This document shows, piece after piece, positions 34,347 to 42,925 of a stretch of 64,000 bases of DNA. Numbering within the stretch: position 1 is the first letter of the stretch; each line of letters starts with the position of its first letter. This DNA comes from Hahella sp050299855 (lineage in GTDB: Bacteria; Pseudomonadota; Gammaproteobacteria; Pseudomonadales; Oleiphilaceae): assembly GCA_050299855.1 (NCBI GenBank), contig JBNKWQ010000046.1, forward strand, positions 451,845-515,844. The letters are read 5' to 3'. The translations under genes were made by a program, and so were the position numbers. The notes under the pieces are model-generated. The model saw only the letters and a program-made list of their open reading frames with translations. It made no database searches and was not told the DNA's origin.

Positions 34347-34787
34347 ATGAATATCGTAGAAATACCAAGAGAAAGAATTTCCGAAATAGAACCTTTATGG
34401 CGTGAGCTAAACGCACTTCACCATGAAAAGTCGGAGAATTTTAAAAATCATTTTTCCTCTTTCACGTTTTCGGAGCGTTCTAAGAAGCTCCTAGAAATGG
34501 AAAATTTGGTAGTGTTTGCAGCTAAAACAAATTCAGAATTAGTAGGTTACTGCATAGCTTCGTCTACTGATGGGGCAGGAGAAATTGACTCGCTCTATAT
34601 AAAACCCCTGTTTCAGGGGGCTTTACTTGGCCTACAACTTACAGAAGCAGCTCTGTCCTGGTTGCGTGGGCTAGGTTGTAGTCAAATTCGTGTTGCTGTG
34701 GCTGTGGGCAATGAAGAGGCAATCCCATTCTATGAAAAATTTGGTTTTAAAAAGAGATTTCATGTGCTTCAAATCAAAAACTCATAA
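34347..34787 (+). CDS. GNAT family N-acetyltransferase
   Basis: This 146-residue acetyl-CoA-dependent acyltransferase spans the GNAT fold. A central strand is ELVGYCIASST, followed by IDSLYIKPLFQGALLGLQLTEAAL (motif A region with the Q/R-G-x-G-like loop reading QGALLG). GCSQIRVAVAVGNEEAIPFYEKFGFKKRF is motif B. The loop is less canonical than Q/RxxGxG/A, so acetyl-CoA binding is inferred. The acceptor is unknown. It starts 11-17 bp after an R'-like box and ends in a TAACAA motif, as cassette genes do. AT-rich. Confidence 0.85.
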   Translation: MNIVEIPRERISEIEPLWRELNALHHEKSENFKNHFSSFTFSERSKKLLEMENLVVFAAKTNSELVGYCIASSTDGAGEIDSLYIKPLFQGALLGLQLTEAALSWLRGLGCSQIRVAVAVGNEEAIPFYEKFGFKKRFHVLQIKNS

Positions 34788-34823
34788 CAAATTATGGCGG
34801 CTATTAGCGAATAGACACTCACT
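34783..34823 (+). repeat. Possible truncated attC end after the GNAT gene
   Basis: TCATAACAAA at the GNAT stop resembles an R''-box half-site like those of the neighbouring cassettes. No matching GTTRRRY box is found before the next gene starts at 34824. The right half may have been lost when the following gene was joined on. Confidence 0.3.
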
Positions 34824-36032
34824 ATGACAAAAAGTCAGGAACCGTTTCATGTTCTTCAGCGCACCTTAGAGCTTCCTTGCGGTGCAGTTCTAAAGAATCG
34901 ACTTGCTAAGTCACCAATGTCAGATTCGCTTGGTGATGGCCAAGGGGATCCCACCGAGGCGCAGATTCGACTTTATGAAAGATGGGCTGAAGGAGGGGTT
35001 GCTTTATCCTTCATTGGCGAAGTTCAAGGTGACCCTCGCTTTCCAGAAAAACCAGGTAACCTGGTACTTGGAGTGGACTCTAATCAGAGCCTATTTCAGT
35101 CGTTATCCAGTCGGGCTGTGATCGATGGTGCGCATTTGTGGGCACAGATTGGTCATGCTGGTGCCCTTTCTCATCCACCGATCAGTCAACCAAAGGGACC
35201 TTCTGCGTTAAACGTTGAAGGACTTCAATGTGCGGGTATGCTTAAGGAGGAGGTTCAAGATTTACCCGACTTGTATGCAAAAACTGCTTTACACGCCAAG
35301 ACTTTGGGCTTTAGCGGTGTTCATATTCACGCGGGGCACGGCTTTCTGCTAAGTCAGTTTCTTTCTCCTTTGTTTAATCATCGACATGATAGTTACGGCG
35401 GCTCTGTAGAAGGTCGATCACGTATAGTGTTAGAAGTGATAGACAAAGTGAGAAGTGCTGTCGGACCGACTTTCCCGATTGGTATCAGGATCAACTCCAC
35501 AGATCAACTCGAAGGAGGACTAATAGAGGATGATGCGTTGGAGGTGGTTCGCCTTCTCAGCGAAACTGCAATCGACCTGATTGATATTAGCGGCGGAACA
35601 TATTTCCCTGGAGCAAAGCCAAGCTCAGACGGCACAAGTCGGGGAGCTTACTTTCTTGATTTCGCCCGACGTGCAAAAGAAGTTACGAAGATACCTTTGA
35701 TGTTAACTGGCGGTTTCAAAAGACGTGAACAGGCAATCGACGCAGTATCCAGTGGCGCAGTCGATATGGTGGGAGTGGCACGCGCTATGGCCCTTGAGCC
35801 CCGGCTCGCGAATACCTGGTTAAGCCAGGAAGGGGGCGATCCTGAATTTCCACAATTCGAATCCGTAGTACCAGGAGGAATCACAGCCTGGTACACCATG
35901 CGATTAACAGCTTTGGGCGCAGATCGGGAGAATGCATTTAAGTTGGATATACCTACTGCGGTGCATCTGTACGAAGAGCGTGATGAAGCACGCTGTTTCA
36001 GTTGGAAGAAAAAATTCCTACCAAGTCAATGA
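34824..36032 (+). CDS. NADH:flavin oxidoreductase / Old Yellow Enzyme family
   Basis: This 402-residue FMN-dependent TIM-barrel oxidoreductase of the OYE family would reduce activated C=C bonds, using NAD(P)H. The N-terminal block LPCGAVLKNRLAKSPMSD binds FMN, and WAQIGHAGALS is the substrate/active-site stretch. HIHAGHGFLLSQFLSP and NHRHDSYGGSVEGRSR are strongly conserved. The FMN phosphate site is near LMLTGGF and VDMVGVARAMALEP. There is no C-terminal Fe-S/FAD module, so it is the short OYE form. It is less AT-rich than the cassette genes before it and probably joined the cluster separately. Confidence 0.9.
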   Translation: MTKSQEPFHVLQRTLELPCGAVLKNRLAKSPMSDSLGDGQGDPTEAQIRLYERWAEGGVALSFIGEVQGDPRFPEKPGNLVLGVDSNQSLFQSLSSRAVIDGAHLWAQIGHAGALSHPPISQPKGPSALNVEGLQCAGMLKEEVQDLPDLYAKTALHAKTLGFSGVHIHAGHGFLLSQFLSPLFNHRHDSYGGSVEGRSRIVLEVIDKVRSAVGPTFPIGIRINSTDQLEGGLIEDDALEVVRLLSETAIDLIDISGGTYFPGAKPSSDGTSRGAYFLDFARRAKEVTKIPLMLTGGFKRREQAIDAVSSGAVDMVGVARAMALEPRLANTWLSQEGGDPEFPQFESVVPGGITAWYTMRLTALGADRENAFKLDIPTAVHLYEERDEARCFSWKKKFLPSQ

Positions 36033-36039
36033 TATGCTC

Positions 36040-36300
36040 CAGGATGATTCGCCCACGTCGCTAATAAATAAGGATAGGCCGCGCGAAGCCGCGGCTTTAT
36101 CCAGTTGTTGAACGAGCCCGAAGTCTGCACCGTGGCTTATTTATGGGAATATTGTTGCCGGTATTGGCGAAGGCGTTGAGGTTGGTAACCCCGTACTTTT
36201 TTCAAGTCGAACGTTAGCCTTGAACGCAAGAAATCCTTCCGCGCTTTGGATTCGCCAGACGGTTGATGGAACCTGTTTAATCCCTCCCTGTTTGAGTGAC
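36040..36300. other. Non-coding stretch with an attC-like hairpin remnant
   Basis: After the OYE gene there is no ORF. At about 36068-36109 GGATAGGCCGCG and CCGCGGCTTTATCC form a GC-rich hairpin with a CGAAG loop. It is followed by GTTGTTGAACG and, further on, ACGTTAGC near 36208. These resemble eroded attC pieces but do not assemble into a complete site. Confidence 0.3.
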
Positions 36301-36322
36301 TTTTATCCTGTACCGTTTTCCT

Positions 36323-36452
36323 TCAGATGCTGGTCGTCAGCCCCAAACTCCGGGGATTGGGTAATATACTGATTAGCCGCATCGCCTGACCGCAACAGGG
36401 GCAGAAAGGCTGAATCCGGACCTTCGGTTTGGCTTCCTCCGGAGCAGGCACC
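36323..36452 (-). pseudogene. C-terminal scrap of a zinc-finger transposase, IS91-like
   Basis: Read on the minus strand, this segment ends with FCPCCGQAMRLISILPNP and a stop. The C..C pattern followed by a short hydrophobic strand resembles the C-terminal zinc motif of IS91-type transposases. No upstream transposase body is present, and it runs opposite to the neighbouring transposase fragment. The family assignment is tentative. Confidence 0.35.
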
Positions 36453-36572
36453 CGACATTGCAGTCGAATTTGATGCCGGGTCCGGTTCGCGAACTACTCG
36501 GACTGGATGACAAATTCTTCGGGAAAGAATTTGAACAGCTTCAGCTGGCCCCGGAGGGATGAGGCTCAGGAC

Positions 36573-36788
36573 GAGCCGAATAGCCACCGGGTGGATAGCC
36601 CTAAGGGCAAGGAAATCTATAGCCATCGAATGTCGGTGGTAGAACAGGTGTTTGGCAACATCACCACCAACAAAAAGTTGAACCGGTTTAGCTTACGAGG
36701 CAAGCGCAAAGTACAAGGCCAATGGCAGCTCTACTGTATGGTTCATAACATTGAGAAGTTGATGAATTATGGGATGTTAGCCGCCTAG
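36573..36788 (+). pseudogene. C-terminal fragment of an IS1182-type DDE transposase
   Basis: The frame reads DSPKGKEIYSHRMSVVEQVF, then GNI, RFSLRGKRKVQGQWQLYCMV and HNIEKLMNYG. This is the conserved C-terminal end of IS1182-like transposases (E of the DDE triad in VVEQVFGNI). The rest of the gene is missing; upstream sequence in this frame is unrelated. It marks a dead insertion sequence inside the accessory region. Confidence 0.8.
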
Positions 36789-36953
36789 TTGGAAGGCCAG
36801 GGAAGCCTACTCAGAGCCCCCATAACAGTGGCCGTCAGGTCTACCCGAACGAGTGATTGCACTGGGCGGAAAGCTGGGGCAAAGTTGGGAAAATTAAATT
36901 GATTAGGGAAGTCGGTGGGATGAGCTGTTTTATGCAGGTTTTTCTAGAGGCTC
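36789..36953. other. Spacer between transposase scrap and membrane-protein cassette
   Basis: I see no gene or recognisable end of an insertion sequence here. Confidence 0.4.
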
Positions 36954-36960
36954 GTTAAAT
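36954..36960 (+). repeat. Candidate cassette junction (R'-type GTTRRRY box)
   Basis: GTTAAAT fits GTTRRRY exactly and lies 18 bp upstream of the membrane-protein start codon. This is where the left edge of an integron cassette is expected. Confidence 0.35.
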
Positions 36961-36977
36961 TCTTGGGAGTGACATTA

Positions 36978-37394
36978 ATGCTTAATTTGTATGTTGGAAT
37001 TACGGTGTTGGTTTACATGGCTATCCCAAGCTCTGGACCATATTCGCCCGCGACTTTAGGGGGGACTCTTTTTCGGCTTAACTTGAATCATTTCAAATGG
37101 GAAGGTTTAGTGATTTTTAGCAATTTGATTGTGCTGGCAATTGCGTTTGGGATGACTCATTTCTTCCTCAAGAGCTTAAACATTGAGAATAAATTGGAGA
37201 ATAGAAGTTCTGCCTCAATGGCTATGTTGTTATCTGCCATTGCGACGATTTTTCCGATATTACTTGTAGTCATCGATCCTAAATCTCAATTTATAAGTCT
37301 TGCCTATTTTGTGTCCAGTATCGCTAAAGTGACGGTATTTTTTCTGGTAATCAAAGCTGCTTTGCAGTTCAAACCATTACTGAGTGCGAGTTAG
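36978..37394 (+). CDS. Small four-helix membrane protein, function unknown
   Basis: I recognise no family in this 138-residue protein. I start at ATG 36978, with GGGAG nine bases upstream; a TTG at 36963 is an alternative. Hydrophobic helices lie near residues 2-18, 43-60, 80-98 and 105-130, consistent with an integral inner-membrane protein. It starts 18 bp after an R'-type box and ends next to attC-like site 4, so it looks like a promoterless cassette gene. Confidence 0.7.
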   Translation: MLNLYVGITVLVYMAIPSSGPYSPATLGGTLFRLNLNHFKWEGLVIFSNLIVLAIAFGMTHFFLKSLNIENKLENRSSASMAMLLSAIATIFPILLVVIDPKSQFISLAYFVSSIAKVTVFFLVIKAALQFKPLLSAS

Positions 37395-37400
37395 CATTAA

Positions 37401-37471
37401 ATTTAACCAAAACGTCAATGGGATTGGTTTTCCGCTGCGCTCCAAACTAGCCGCAAATGCGGGCGTTATGC
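37401..37471 (+). repeat. attC-like site 4, after the membrane-protein gene
   Basis: The R'' box ATTTAAC (37401-37407) fits RYYYAAC exactly, and the R' box GTTATGC (37465-37471) fits GTTRRRY at six of seven positions, preceded by GCGGGC. The two halves are imperfectly complementary (TAAC/GTTA at the ends; TTGGTTTTCC against TCCAAACTAGCC inside). The length of 71 bp is typical of attC. Confidence 0.6.
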
Positions 37472-37567
37472 TGCAGAAGGCTGATTCAACCAATAATTGC
37501 AACACAAGCAATGTCCGCTTTGGAGCGAGGTTGTAACTGTTAGTTTAGCTCAAGCAGCTTTAGTTGA

Positions 37568-37590
37568 GGGGGGAGCGTAGCCCCCCCTTT
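37568..37590 (+). terminator. G-run/C-run hairpin terminator at the accessory/core boundary
   Basis: GGGGGG (37568-37573) and CCCCCCC (37581-37587) flank AGCGTAG, followed by TTT. It lies between attC-like site 4 and the 3' end of the convergent cobalamin adenosyltransferase gene. It could stop transcription from both sides. Confidence 0.6.
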
Positions 37591-37701
37591 GTATCAGCTG
37601 ATGCATGCTGATGGTTCTTTGTCCTCACTGCTACAGACTGCCGTTAACGGTGCTGAGGCTTCTACATTCGGCACTGATCATTTCGTCATTATGGTGAAGG
37701 C

Positions 37702-38253
37702 TCAGAATTCCGTTTTGCGCCAGAGTATTTCCTCATTCCCTTCGCGTCTGGCTAGCGTACGTGCCGCCACAAACAAAAAATCCGATAACCTGTTCAGGTA
37801 AATTTGCAGGGATGCATTCAGTGTTTCTGCCTTGCCTAAACTGACGACTGTACGTTCGGCGCGGCGGCTAAGGCTGCGTGACATATGGCAAAGTGCCGCA
37901 GCTTTGGTGCCGCCGGGTAAAATGAAGTTTTTCAGTGGAGGCAAAGGCTCGTTCAGTTCCACTATCCAGTTCTCCAGCCGCTCGATGTGTTGGTTGGAAA
38001 TCAGGGTATAGCCGGGCATGGCAATTTCTCCACCGAGATCAAACAGATCATTCTGGATGGCCTGGAAAATGCAGGTTAATGGATCATCAGCCCTAAGTTC
38101 ACAGATCAGAATGCCGAGGCTGCTGTTGGTCTCGTCGATATCCCCCATGGCTTCGATCCGAATGGAGTCTTTGGCAACTCGTTGACCATCCCCCAACCCC
38201 GTGGTGCCGGAATCGCCGGTTTTGGTAACAATTTTAGATAACCTGTTTCCCAT
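37702..38253 (-). CDS. Cob(I)alamin adenosyltransferase, PduO type
   Basis: This 183-residue enzyme transfers the adenosyl group of ATP to cob(I)alamin, giving coenzyme B12. The N-terminal ATP-binding block reads VTKTGDSGTTGLGDGQRVAK (TGDDGTTGL-type loop with Ser for the second Asp). GDIDETNSSLG and the late SRSLSRRAERTVVSL motif are the family hallmarks. Length fits the PduO group rather than CobA or EutT. It is transcribed toward the cassette region, with panE 69 bp upstream. Confidence 0.92.
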   Translation of the reverse strand: MGNRLSKIVTKTGDSGTTGLGDGQRVAKDSIRIEAMGDIDETNSSLGILICELRADDPLTCIFQAIQNDLFDLGGEIAMPGYTLISNQHIERLENWIVELNEPLPPLKNFILPGGTKAAALCHMSRSLSRRAERTVVSLGKAETLNASLQIYLNRLSDFLFVAARTLARREGNEEILWRKTEF

Positions 38254-38322
38254 ACGATATCTCTCAAATCTGATGCGTTGTTCTAACGTTAGTTGGATTT
38301 CTATTTCATATGGAAGTCGTCA

Positions 38323-39321
38323 TCAGCCTGCTCGGCTTTCAGGATGGAGTGCCAGCACCTGTTGGGTTAACTCATTATTGACCCTGTAATCAAGCTGATG
38401 CCTGCGGGCAAAATCACAGATAAACCCGTTAATGGCCAGAATTTCGGTGGCTTTGTGGTGGCGGATATCCTGTAGCATAGAGGAGATGTTTTCACCAGTT
38501 GCGATAGCGACGTCGATTATCCGTTGTTTGATATGTTCACGGTTTTCAGGATAACCCGCCACTTCCAGAACGGTTTCCAGCTCGGCTGCTAATGGATCTA
38601 TGGTGGACTGGAATAGTGGCTTATCCAGAATTTGTCCATTCTTGCAGTTCAACAGGGCAGTATAGGCATTAATGCCACAGTTGATAGTCAACTTTTTCCA
38701 CAAGTGTTCCCAGATATCCTCACTAATCCCTGTATTAAATCCGGCATGCTGTAGTGCAGCGGCGAATACCTTGCACTCAGAAATCTGATCGTCTCGGCCT
38801 TTAATCAACGAGCCTATCCAGGTTTTGCCCTTGCCGGCATGCACAATGTCTATGCTGGAAGCATGGTCATGGCTGGAAGTTCGGTTCGCACCTTCAGTGG
38901 TTGTAGCGCCAAAAAAATTCAGCTCGGGAAACTGTGTAAGTAGTGCTGACTGGCTGCCTAGACCATTCTGAAACAGGAATATTTTACTTGAAGCAGTGAG
39001 TCGATGGCGGACAGATTGCAGTGCGCTGACGGCATCATAGCTTTTGGTGGTCAGCAGCAGATAATCGATGGTAGTGCTATCAGGGATGGAATCGCAGGGC
39101 AGTCGATATAGGTGAGTGCCTTTATCGTCCTGTAATTGCAGCTTTAGGTTTTGACGGCGGCTATCTGTATTACTGTCAGATGTGTGAGCAATATCAACAG
39201 GTGCGAGAGCATTTTCATCAGAGGTGCGCACGAGTAGTCTGACATCAGCAAAGTGCGATAGGCGGGCGGCAAACAGCCCGCCTATCGCACCAGCTCCGAG
39301 CAAATGGATGCGCAGAGTCAT
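38323..39321 (-). CDS. panE: 2-dehydropantoate 2-reductase
   Basis: PanE (ketopantoate reductase) uses NADPH to reduce ketopantoate to pantoate for coenzyme A synthesis. The Rossmann motif GAGAIGGLFAARL is at the N terminus. FLFQNGLGSQ and the KKLTINCGINAYTALLNCKNG block (catalytic Lys and Asn) are present. Length 332 is within range. It lies 12 bp downstream of valS on the same strand. Other KPR-fold reductases cannot be excluded. Confidence 0.88.
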   Translation of the reverse strand: MTLRIHLLGAGAIGGLFAARLSHFADVRLLVRTSDENALAPVDIAHTSDSNTDSRRQNLKLQLQDDKGTHLYRLPCDSIPDSTTIDYLLLTTKSYDAVSALQSVRHRLTASSKIFLFQNGLGSQSALLTQFPELNFFGATTTEGANRTSSHDHASSIDIVHAGKGKTWIGSLIKGRDDQISECKVFAAALQHAGFNTGISEDIWEHLWKKLTINCGINAYTALLNCKNGQILDKPLFQSTIDPLAAELETVLEVAGYPENREHIKQRIIDVAIATGENISSMLQDIRHHKATEILAINGFICDFARRHQLDYRVNNELTQQVLALHPESRAG

Positions 39322-39333
39322 GATGCAGCTGTG

Positions 39334-42198
39334 TTACAGAGCCTGGATGCGCACAACCTGCTCCTGCAGTTTGCCAAGGCCGTCGACAGCTTCCTGTAGT
39401 TTTGCCTTTTCCTTTTCGACAACATCAGCCGGCGCTTTGGCAACAAATTTCTCGTTATTGAGTTTGCCTTCCAGGCGTTGCTGCTCTTTAGTCAGCTTGT
39501 CGATTTCCTTATGCAGGCGACCCAGTTCTGCCTCTTTGTCGATAAGCCCGGCCATGGGTACCAGAACTTCCAGCCCACCAGAAAGCTGCGTGGCGGAAGC
39601 GGGTGCTTCTTCGCCTTCTGCCAGGAAGCGAACGGATTCAAGGCGTGCGAGCTTGAGCAGAACCGTTTCCTGCTTGGCCAGCTGTACGCGGTCGGAATCA
39701 GAGCCATGGGCCAGTAAAAGTGCCAGGGGTTTGCCTGGCGCAATATCCATTTCCCCACGAATATTACGTACCGCAAGCATCACACCTTGAAGCCACTCGA
39801 TCGCTTCTACAGCCTCCTCATCCTGCTTCTCCTGTTCGGCTTCAGGGTAGGGTTGCAGCATGATGGTATCACCGGTTTTGCCTGCCAGATCCTTGATCTT
39901 CTGCCAGATCTCTTCAGTGATGAAAGGCATCATCGGGTGAGCCAGGCGCAGGGCAGCTTCAAGGACACGCACCAGGGTGCGTCTTGTGCCGCGTTTCAGG
40001 GCGGCGGAAGCGTTGTCGTCCCATAGAACAGGCTTGGAAAGTTCCAGATACCAGTCACAGTATGTGTTTCGAATGAACTCGTGAATGGACTGCGTTACCA
40101 GGTCAAAACGAAACTGCTCCATATGGCGGGCAATCTCTGCTTCGGTATGCTGTAGCCGTGAAATGATCCAGCGGTCTGCCAGACTCAATTCCACATCAGC
40201 ATTATCAAGACCTACATCCTGGCCTTCGGTATTCATCAGTACATAGCGGGCGGCATTCCAGATTTTGTTACAGAAGTTGCGATAACCTTCCACCCTGCCC
40301 ATATCGAATTTGATATCGCGGCCAGTAGAGGCTAATGAGCACATTGTAAAACGCAAGGCATCTGTCCCGTAGCTGGCGATACCTTCAGGGAACTCCATAC
40401 GAGTTTTGGATTCTATTTCTGGAGCATCTTGCGGCCTCATCAGGCCGGTGGTGCGCTTTTCCACAAGCGGTTCTAGTTCAATGCCGTCAACGATATCCAA
40501 TGGGTCGAGCACGTTACCCTTGGACTTGGACATCTTCTGGCCTTCGCTGTCACGCACCAGGCCGTGTACATAAACGTACTTGAAGGGCACTTGTGGCGTA
40601 CCATCTTCGTTCTTGATGAAGTGGGTGGTCATCATGATCATCCGGGCGACCCAGAAGAAAATGATGTCAAAACCGGTCACCAGAACATCCGTAGGATGGA
40701 AGGTTTTCAATTCAGGAGTGTTTTCGGGCCAGCCTAAAGTGGAGAAAGTCCACAGGGCAGAACTGAACCAGGTGTCGAGAACATCTTCATCCTGGCGCAG
40801 GACGATGTCACCCAGGTTGTTCCTGGCGCGGACTTCATCTTCGTCCCGGCCCACATAAATGTTGCCCTGATCATCATACCAGGCTGGAATACGGTGACCC
40901 CACCAGAGCTGGCGGCTGATGCACCAGTCCTGCAGATCACGCATCCAGGCAAAGTACATGTTTTCATATTGTTTGGGGACGAACTGAATGCGTCCTTCTT
41001 CCACGGCCTGAATACCTGGCTTGGCCAGTTCCGCCGCATTCACATACCACTGATCGGTCAACCAGGGTTCGATTACCACACCTGAGCGGTCACCACGAGG
41101 AACCTTCAAGCTGTGAGGGGTTACTTTCTCCAGCAGTTCCAGCTGTTCAAAATCAGCGACCACCAGCTTACGTGCCTCAAATCGGTCGCGCCCGGCGAAT
41201 TTGGCCGGCAGGCTGTTATCCAGATCAGCGTTTTCGGTGCCATCAATATTGAAGACCTGGGCAACTGGTAATATCGCTGCATCACGGTCAAAGATATTGA
41301 CCAGGGCGAGCTGATGACGCTTGCCGACATCGTAGTCATTAAAGTCATGAGCAGGCGTGATTTTTACACATCCGGTACCAAATTCACGGTCAACATAATC
41401 GTCGGCAATGATGGGGATGCGACGATTAACCAAGGGCAGGTCAATAAACTTGCCGACCAGCGCCTGATATCGTTCATCTTCAGGGTGTACCGCAACGGCC
41501 GTATCGCCCAACATGGTTTCGGGGCGGGTGGTGGCAACAACCAGGTGATCCAGGCCTTCAGCGGTTTTTTCGCCATCTGCCAGCGGATAACGGAAATGCC
41601 AGAGCTGGCCATTTTCGTCAACGTTTTCTACTTCGAGATCGGAAATGGCGGTGTGCAGTTTCGGGTCCCAGTTCACCAGGCGTTTGCCCCGGTAAATCAG
41701 GCCGTCTTCATGCAACCTGACGAATGCTTCCTTAACGGCATTGGACAGACCTTCGTCCATAGTGAAGCGCTCGCGGGACCAGTCCACTGACGAACCCAGG
41801 CGGCGGATCTGACGGGTAATGGTGCCGCCGGACTCTTCTTTCCATTCCCAGACTTTTTCCAGAAACTTCTCACGGCCGAGGTCATGACGGGAAATACCCT
41901 GCTGGGCCAGTTGTCTTTCAACTACCATCTGGGTCGCGATACCGGCATGGTCAGTGCCCGGTTGCCACAGGGTATTGAAGCCTTTCATGCGGTGGTAGCG
42001 GGTCAATGCATCCATGATGGCATTGTTAAACCCGTGGCCCATGTGCAGGCTGCCGGTAACGTTAGGCGGCGGGATCATAATGCAGAAGGTTTCCTTCTGC
42101 GCATTGCTGTCCATGTTGGGCTTGAAGAAGCCCTGCTGTTCCCAGTAGTTGTACCACTGACTTTCGATCTGGCCGGGTTGGTAAGTTTTTTCCATCAT
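39334..42198 (-). CDS. valS: Valyl-tRNA synthetase
   Basis: This large class I synthetase charges tRNA-Val and edits mischarged threonine. PPPNVTGSLHMGHGFNN carries the HIGH-type motif (HMGH) and GQKMSKSKGNVLDP the KMSKS loop. The TTRPETMLGDTAVAVHP editing-domain segment is intact. The C-terminal coiled coil (EAELGRLHKEIDKLTKEQQR and the following Lys/Glu-rich stretch) is the ValS tRNA-binding arm. I place the start at the ATG pair 42193-42198 (MMEKTYQPGQIE), because the longer frame begins with TTG. About 954 residues, full length. Confidence 0.97.
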   Translation of the reverse strand: MMEKTYQPGQIESQWYNYWEQQGFFKPNMDSNAQKETFCIMIPPPNVTGSLHMGHGFNNAIMDALTRYHRMKGFNTLWQPGTDHAGIATQMVVERQLAQQGISRHDLGREKFLEKVWEWKEESGGTITRQIRRLGSSVDWSRERFTMDEGLSNAVKEAFVRLHEDGLIYRGKRLVNWDPKLHTAISDLEVENVDENGQLWHFRYPLADGEKTAEGLDHLVVATTRPETMLGDTAVAVHPEDERYQALVGKFIDLPLVNRRIPIIADDYVDREFGTGCVKITPAHDFNDYDVGKRHQLALVNIFDRDAAILPVAQVFNIDGTENADLDNSLPAKFAGRDRFEARKLVVADFEQLELLEKVTPHSLKVPRGDRSGVVIEPWLTDQWYVNAAELAKPGIQAVEEGRIQFVPKQYENMYFAWMRDLQDWCISRQLWWGHRIPAWYDDQGNIYVGRDEDEVRARNNLGDIVLRQDEDVLDTWFSSALWTFSTLGWPENTPELKTFHPTDVLVTGFDIIFFWVARMIMMTTHFIKNEDGTPQVPFKYVYVHGLVRDSEGQKMSKSKGNVLDPLDIVDGIELEPLVEKRTTGLMRPQDAPEIESKTRMEFPEGIASYGTDALRFTMCSLASTGRDIKFDMGRVEGYRNFCNKIWNAARYVLMNTEGQDVGLDNADVELSLADRWIISRLQHTEAEIARHMEQFRFDLVTQSIHEFIRNTYCDWYLELSKPVLWDDNASAALKRGTRRTLVRVLEAALRLAHPMMPFITEEIWQKIKDLAGKTGDTIMLQPYPEAEQEKQDEEAVEAIEWLQGVMLAVRNIRGEMDIAPGKPLALLLAHGSDSDRVQLAKQETVLLKLARLESVRFLAEGEEAPASATQLSGGLEVLVPMAGLIDKEAELGRLHKEIDKLTKEQQRLEGKLNNEKFVAKAPADVVEKEKAKLQEAVDGLGKLQEQVVRIQAL

Positions 42199-42388
42199 GG
42201 TGAAATTAAAATCTGGCTGAACGTACAAACGGAACCGATATCACCTGTCCCTGATTCAGGTGGCAACACCGAAGACTAAAAAGAGAAGCATTATACACAC
42301 CGCAGGAGGCCCTTAATAGGATTGCGGTGTGCATGGAAGAGAGCTTTATTTAAGTCCGTGTCGGCGGGTGAATGAACAGGTGATCTGT

Positions 42389-42823
42389 TTAGGTATCTTC
42401 CCGTTCATTGGTGCTGGTGACACGATTGCCCAATTGTCGGATAACTTCTGCTCTGACCCGTTGCTCGATCTGCGGCATGTATTCGGCCAGAACCTTTTGG
42501 GTGGCCAGGTGTACGATACGATCCAGGTCCTGGGTATCTTTCAGTGCAGCACTGGCAGGCTTTTGATTTTGCTGGTTTTCAAAAAAAGCTTTGAATTGCT
42601 TCTGGAATTCGGCTCGCTCGTGGGCCAGTTTGGCCAAATTCTCATGGGGCAAAAAGGGGTTCTTGCTGGTTGTCTCTGGAGTCGTTTCAATCATGGTGTC
42701 GGTTCCTTCCGTTGCCGGATGAGTTCTATTGTTTTCCTCCGCTGTTTTAACATTCGTTGGGGTAACGATGTCATCCAGGAGAGGAATCAGGTCTTGACCG
42801 GATTCAGCTGTTGAAGTGCTCAT
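42389..42823 (-). CDS. Conserved small protein between holC and valS
   Basis: This 144-residue hydrophilic protein of unknown function has an N-terminal half rich in Thr/Glu/Asn and probably disordered. The C-terminal half has helical segments LPHENLAKLAHERAEFQKQF and LDRIVHLATQKVLAEYMPQIEQRVRAEVIRQL. A gene of similar size occupies the holC-valS gap in Pseudomonas. That suggests a conserved but unassigned partner rather than a chance ORF, although the link rests on position only. Confidence 0.75.
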   Translation of the reverse strand: MSTSTAESGQDLIPLLDDIVTPTNVKTAEENNRTHPATEGTDTMIETTPETTSKNPFLPHENLAKLAHERAEFQKQFKAFFENQQNQKPASAALKDTQDLDRIVHLATQKVLAEYMPQIEQRVRAEVIRQLGNRVTSTNEREDT

Positions 42824-42925
42824 AATGGTCCCTGCTTGGTTGTATATAGCGTTTTTCTTATTGGTATATCGTCAAATCTAGACAAAGTTTCCAGTCCTAT
42901 CTGACCCACTGATTCTACGGGAGAA

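Noticed and set aside
36303..36626. A 107-codon minus-strand ORF in the accessory region
   Set aside because: It is in a different frame from the recognisable C..C transposase tail on the same strand and overlaps the opposite IS1182-type fragment. It is chance open sequence across two remnants.
39224..39790. A 188-codon plus-strand Ser/Arg-rich ORF
   Set aside because: It lies antisense to the ends of valS and panE, both clear genes. Its composition is that of a reverse-frame shadow.
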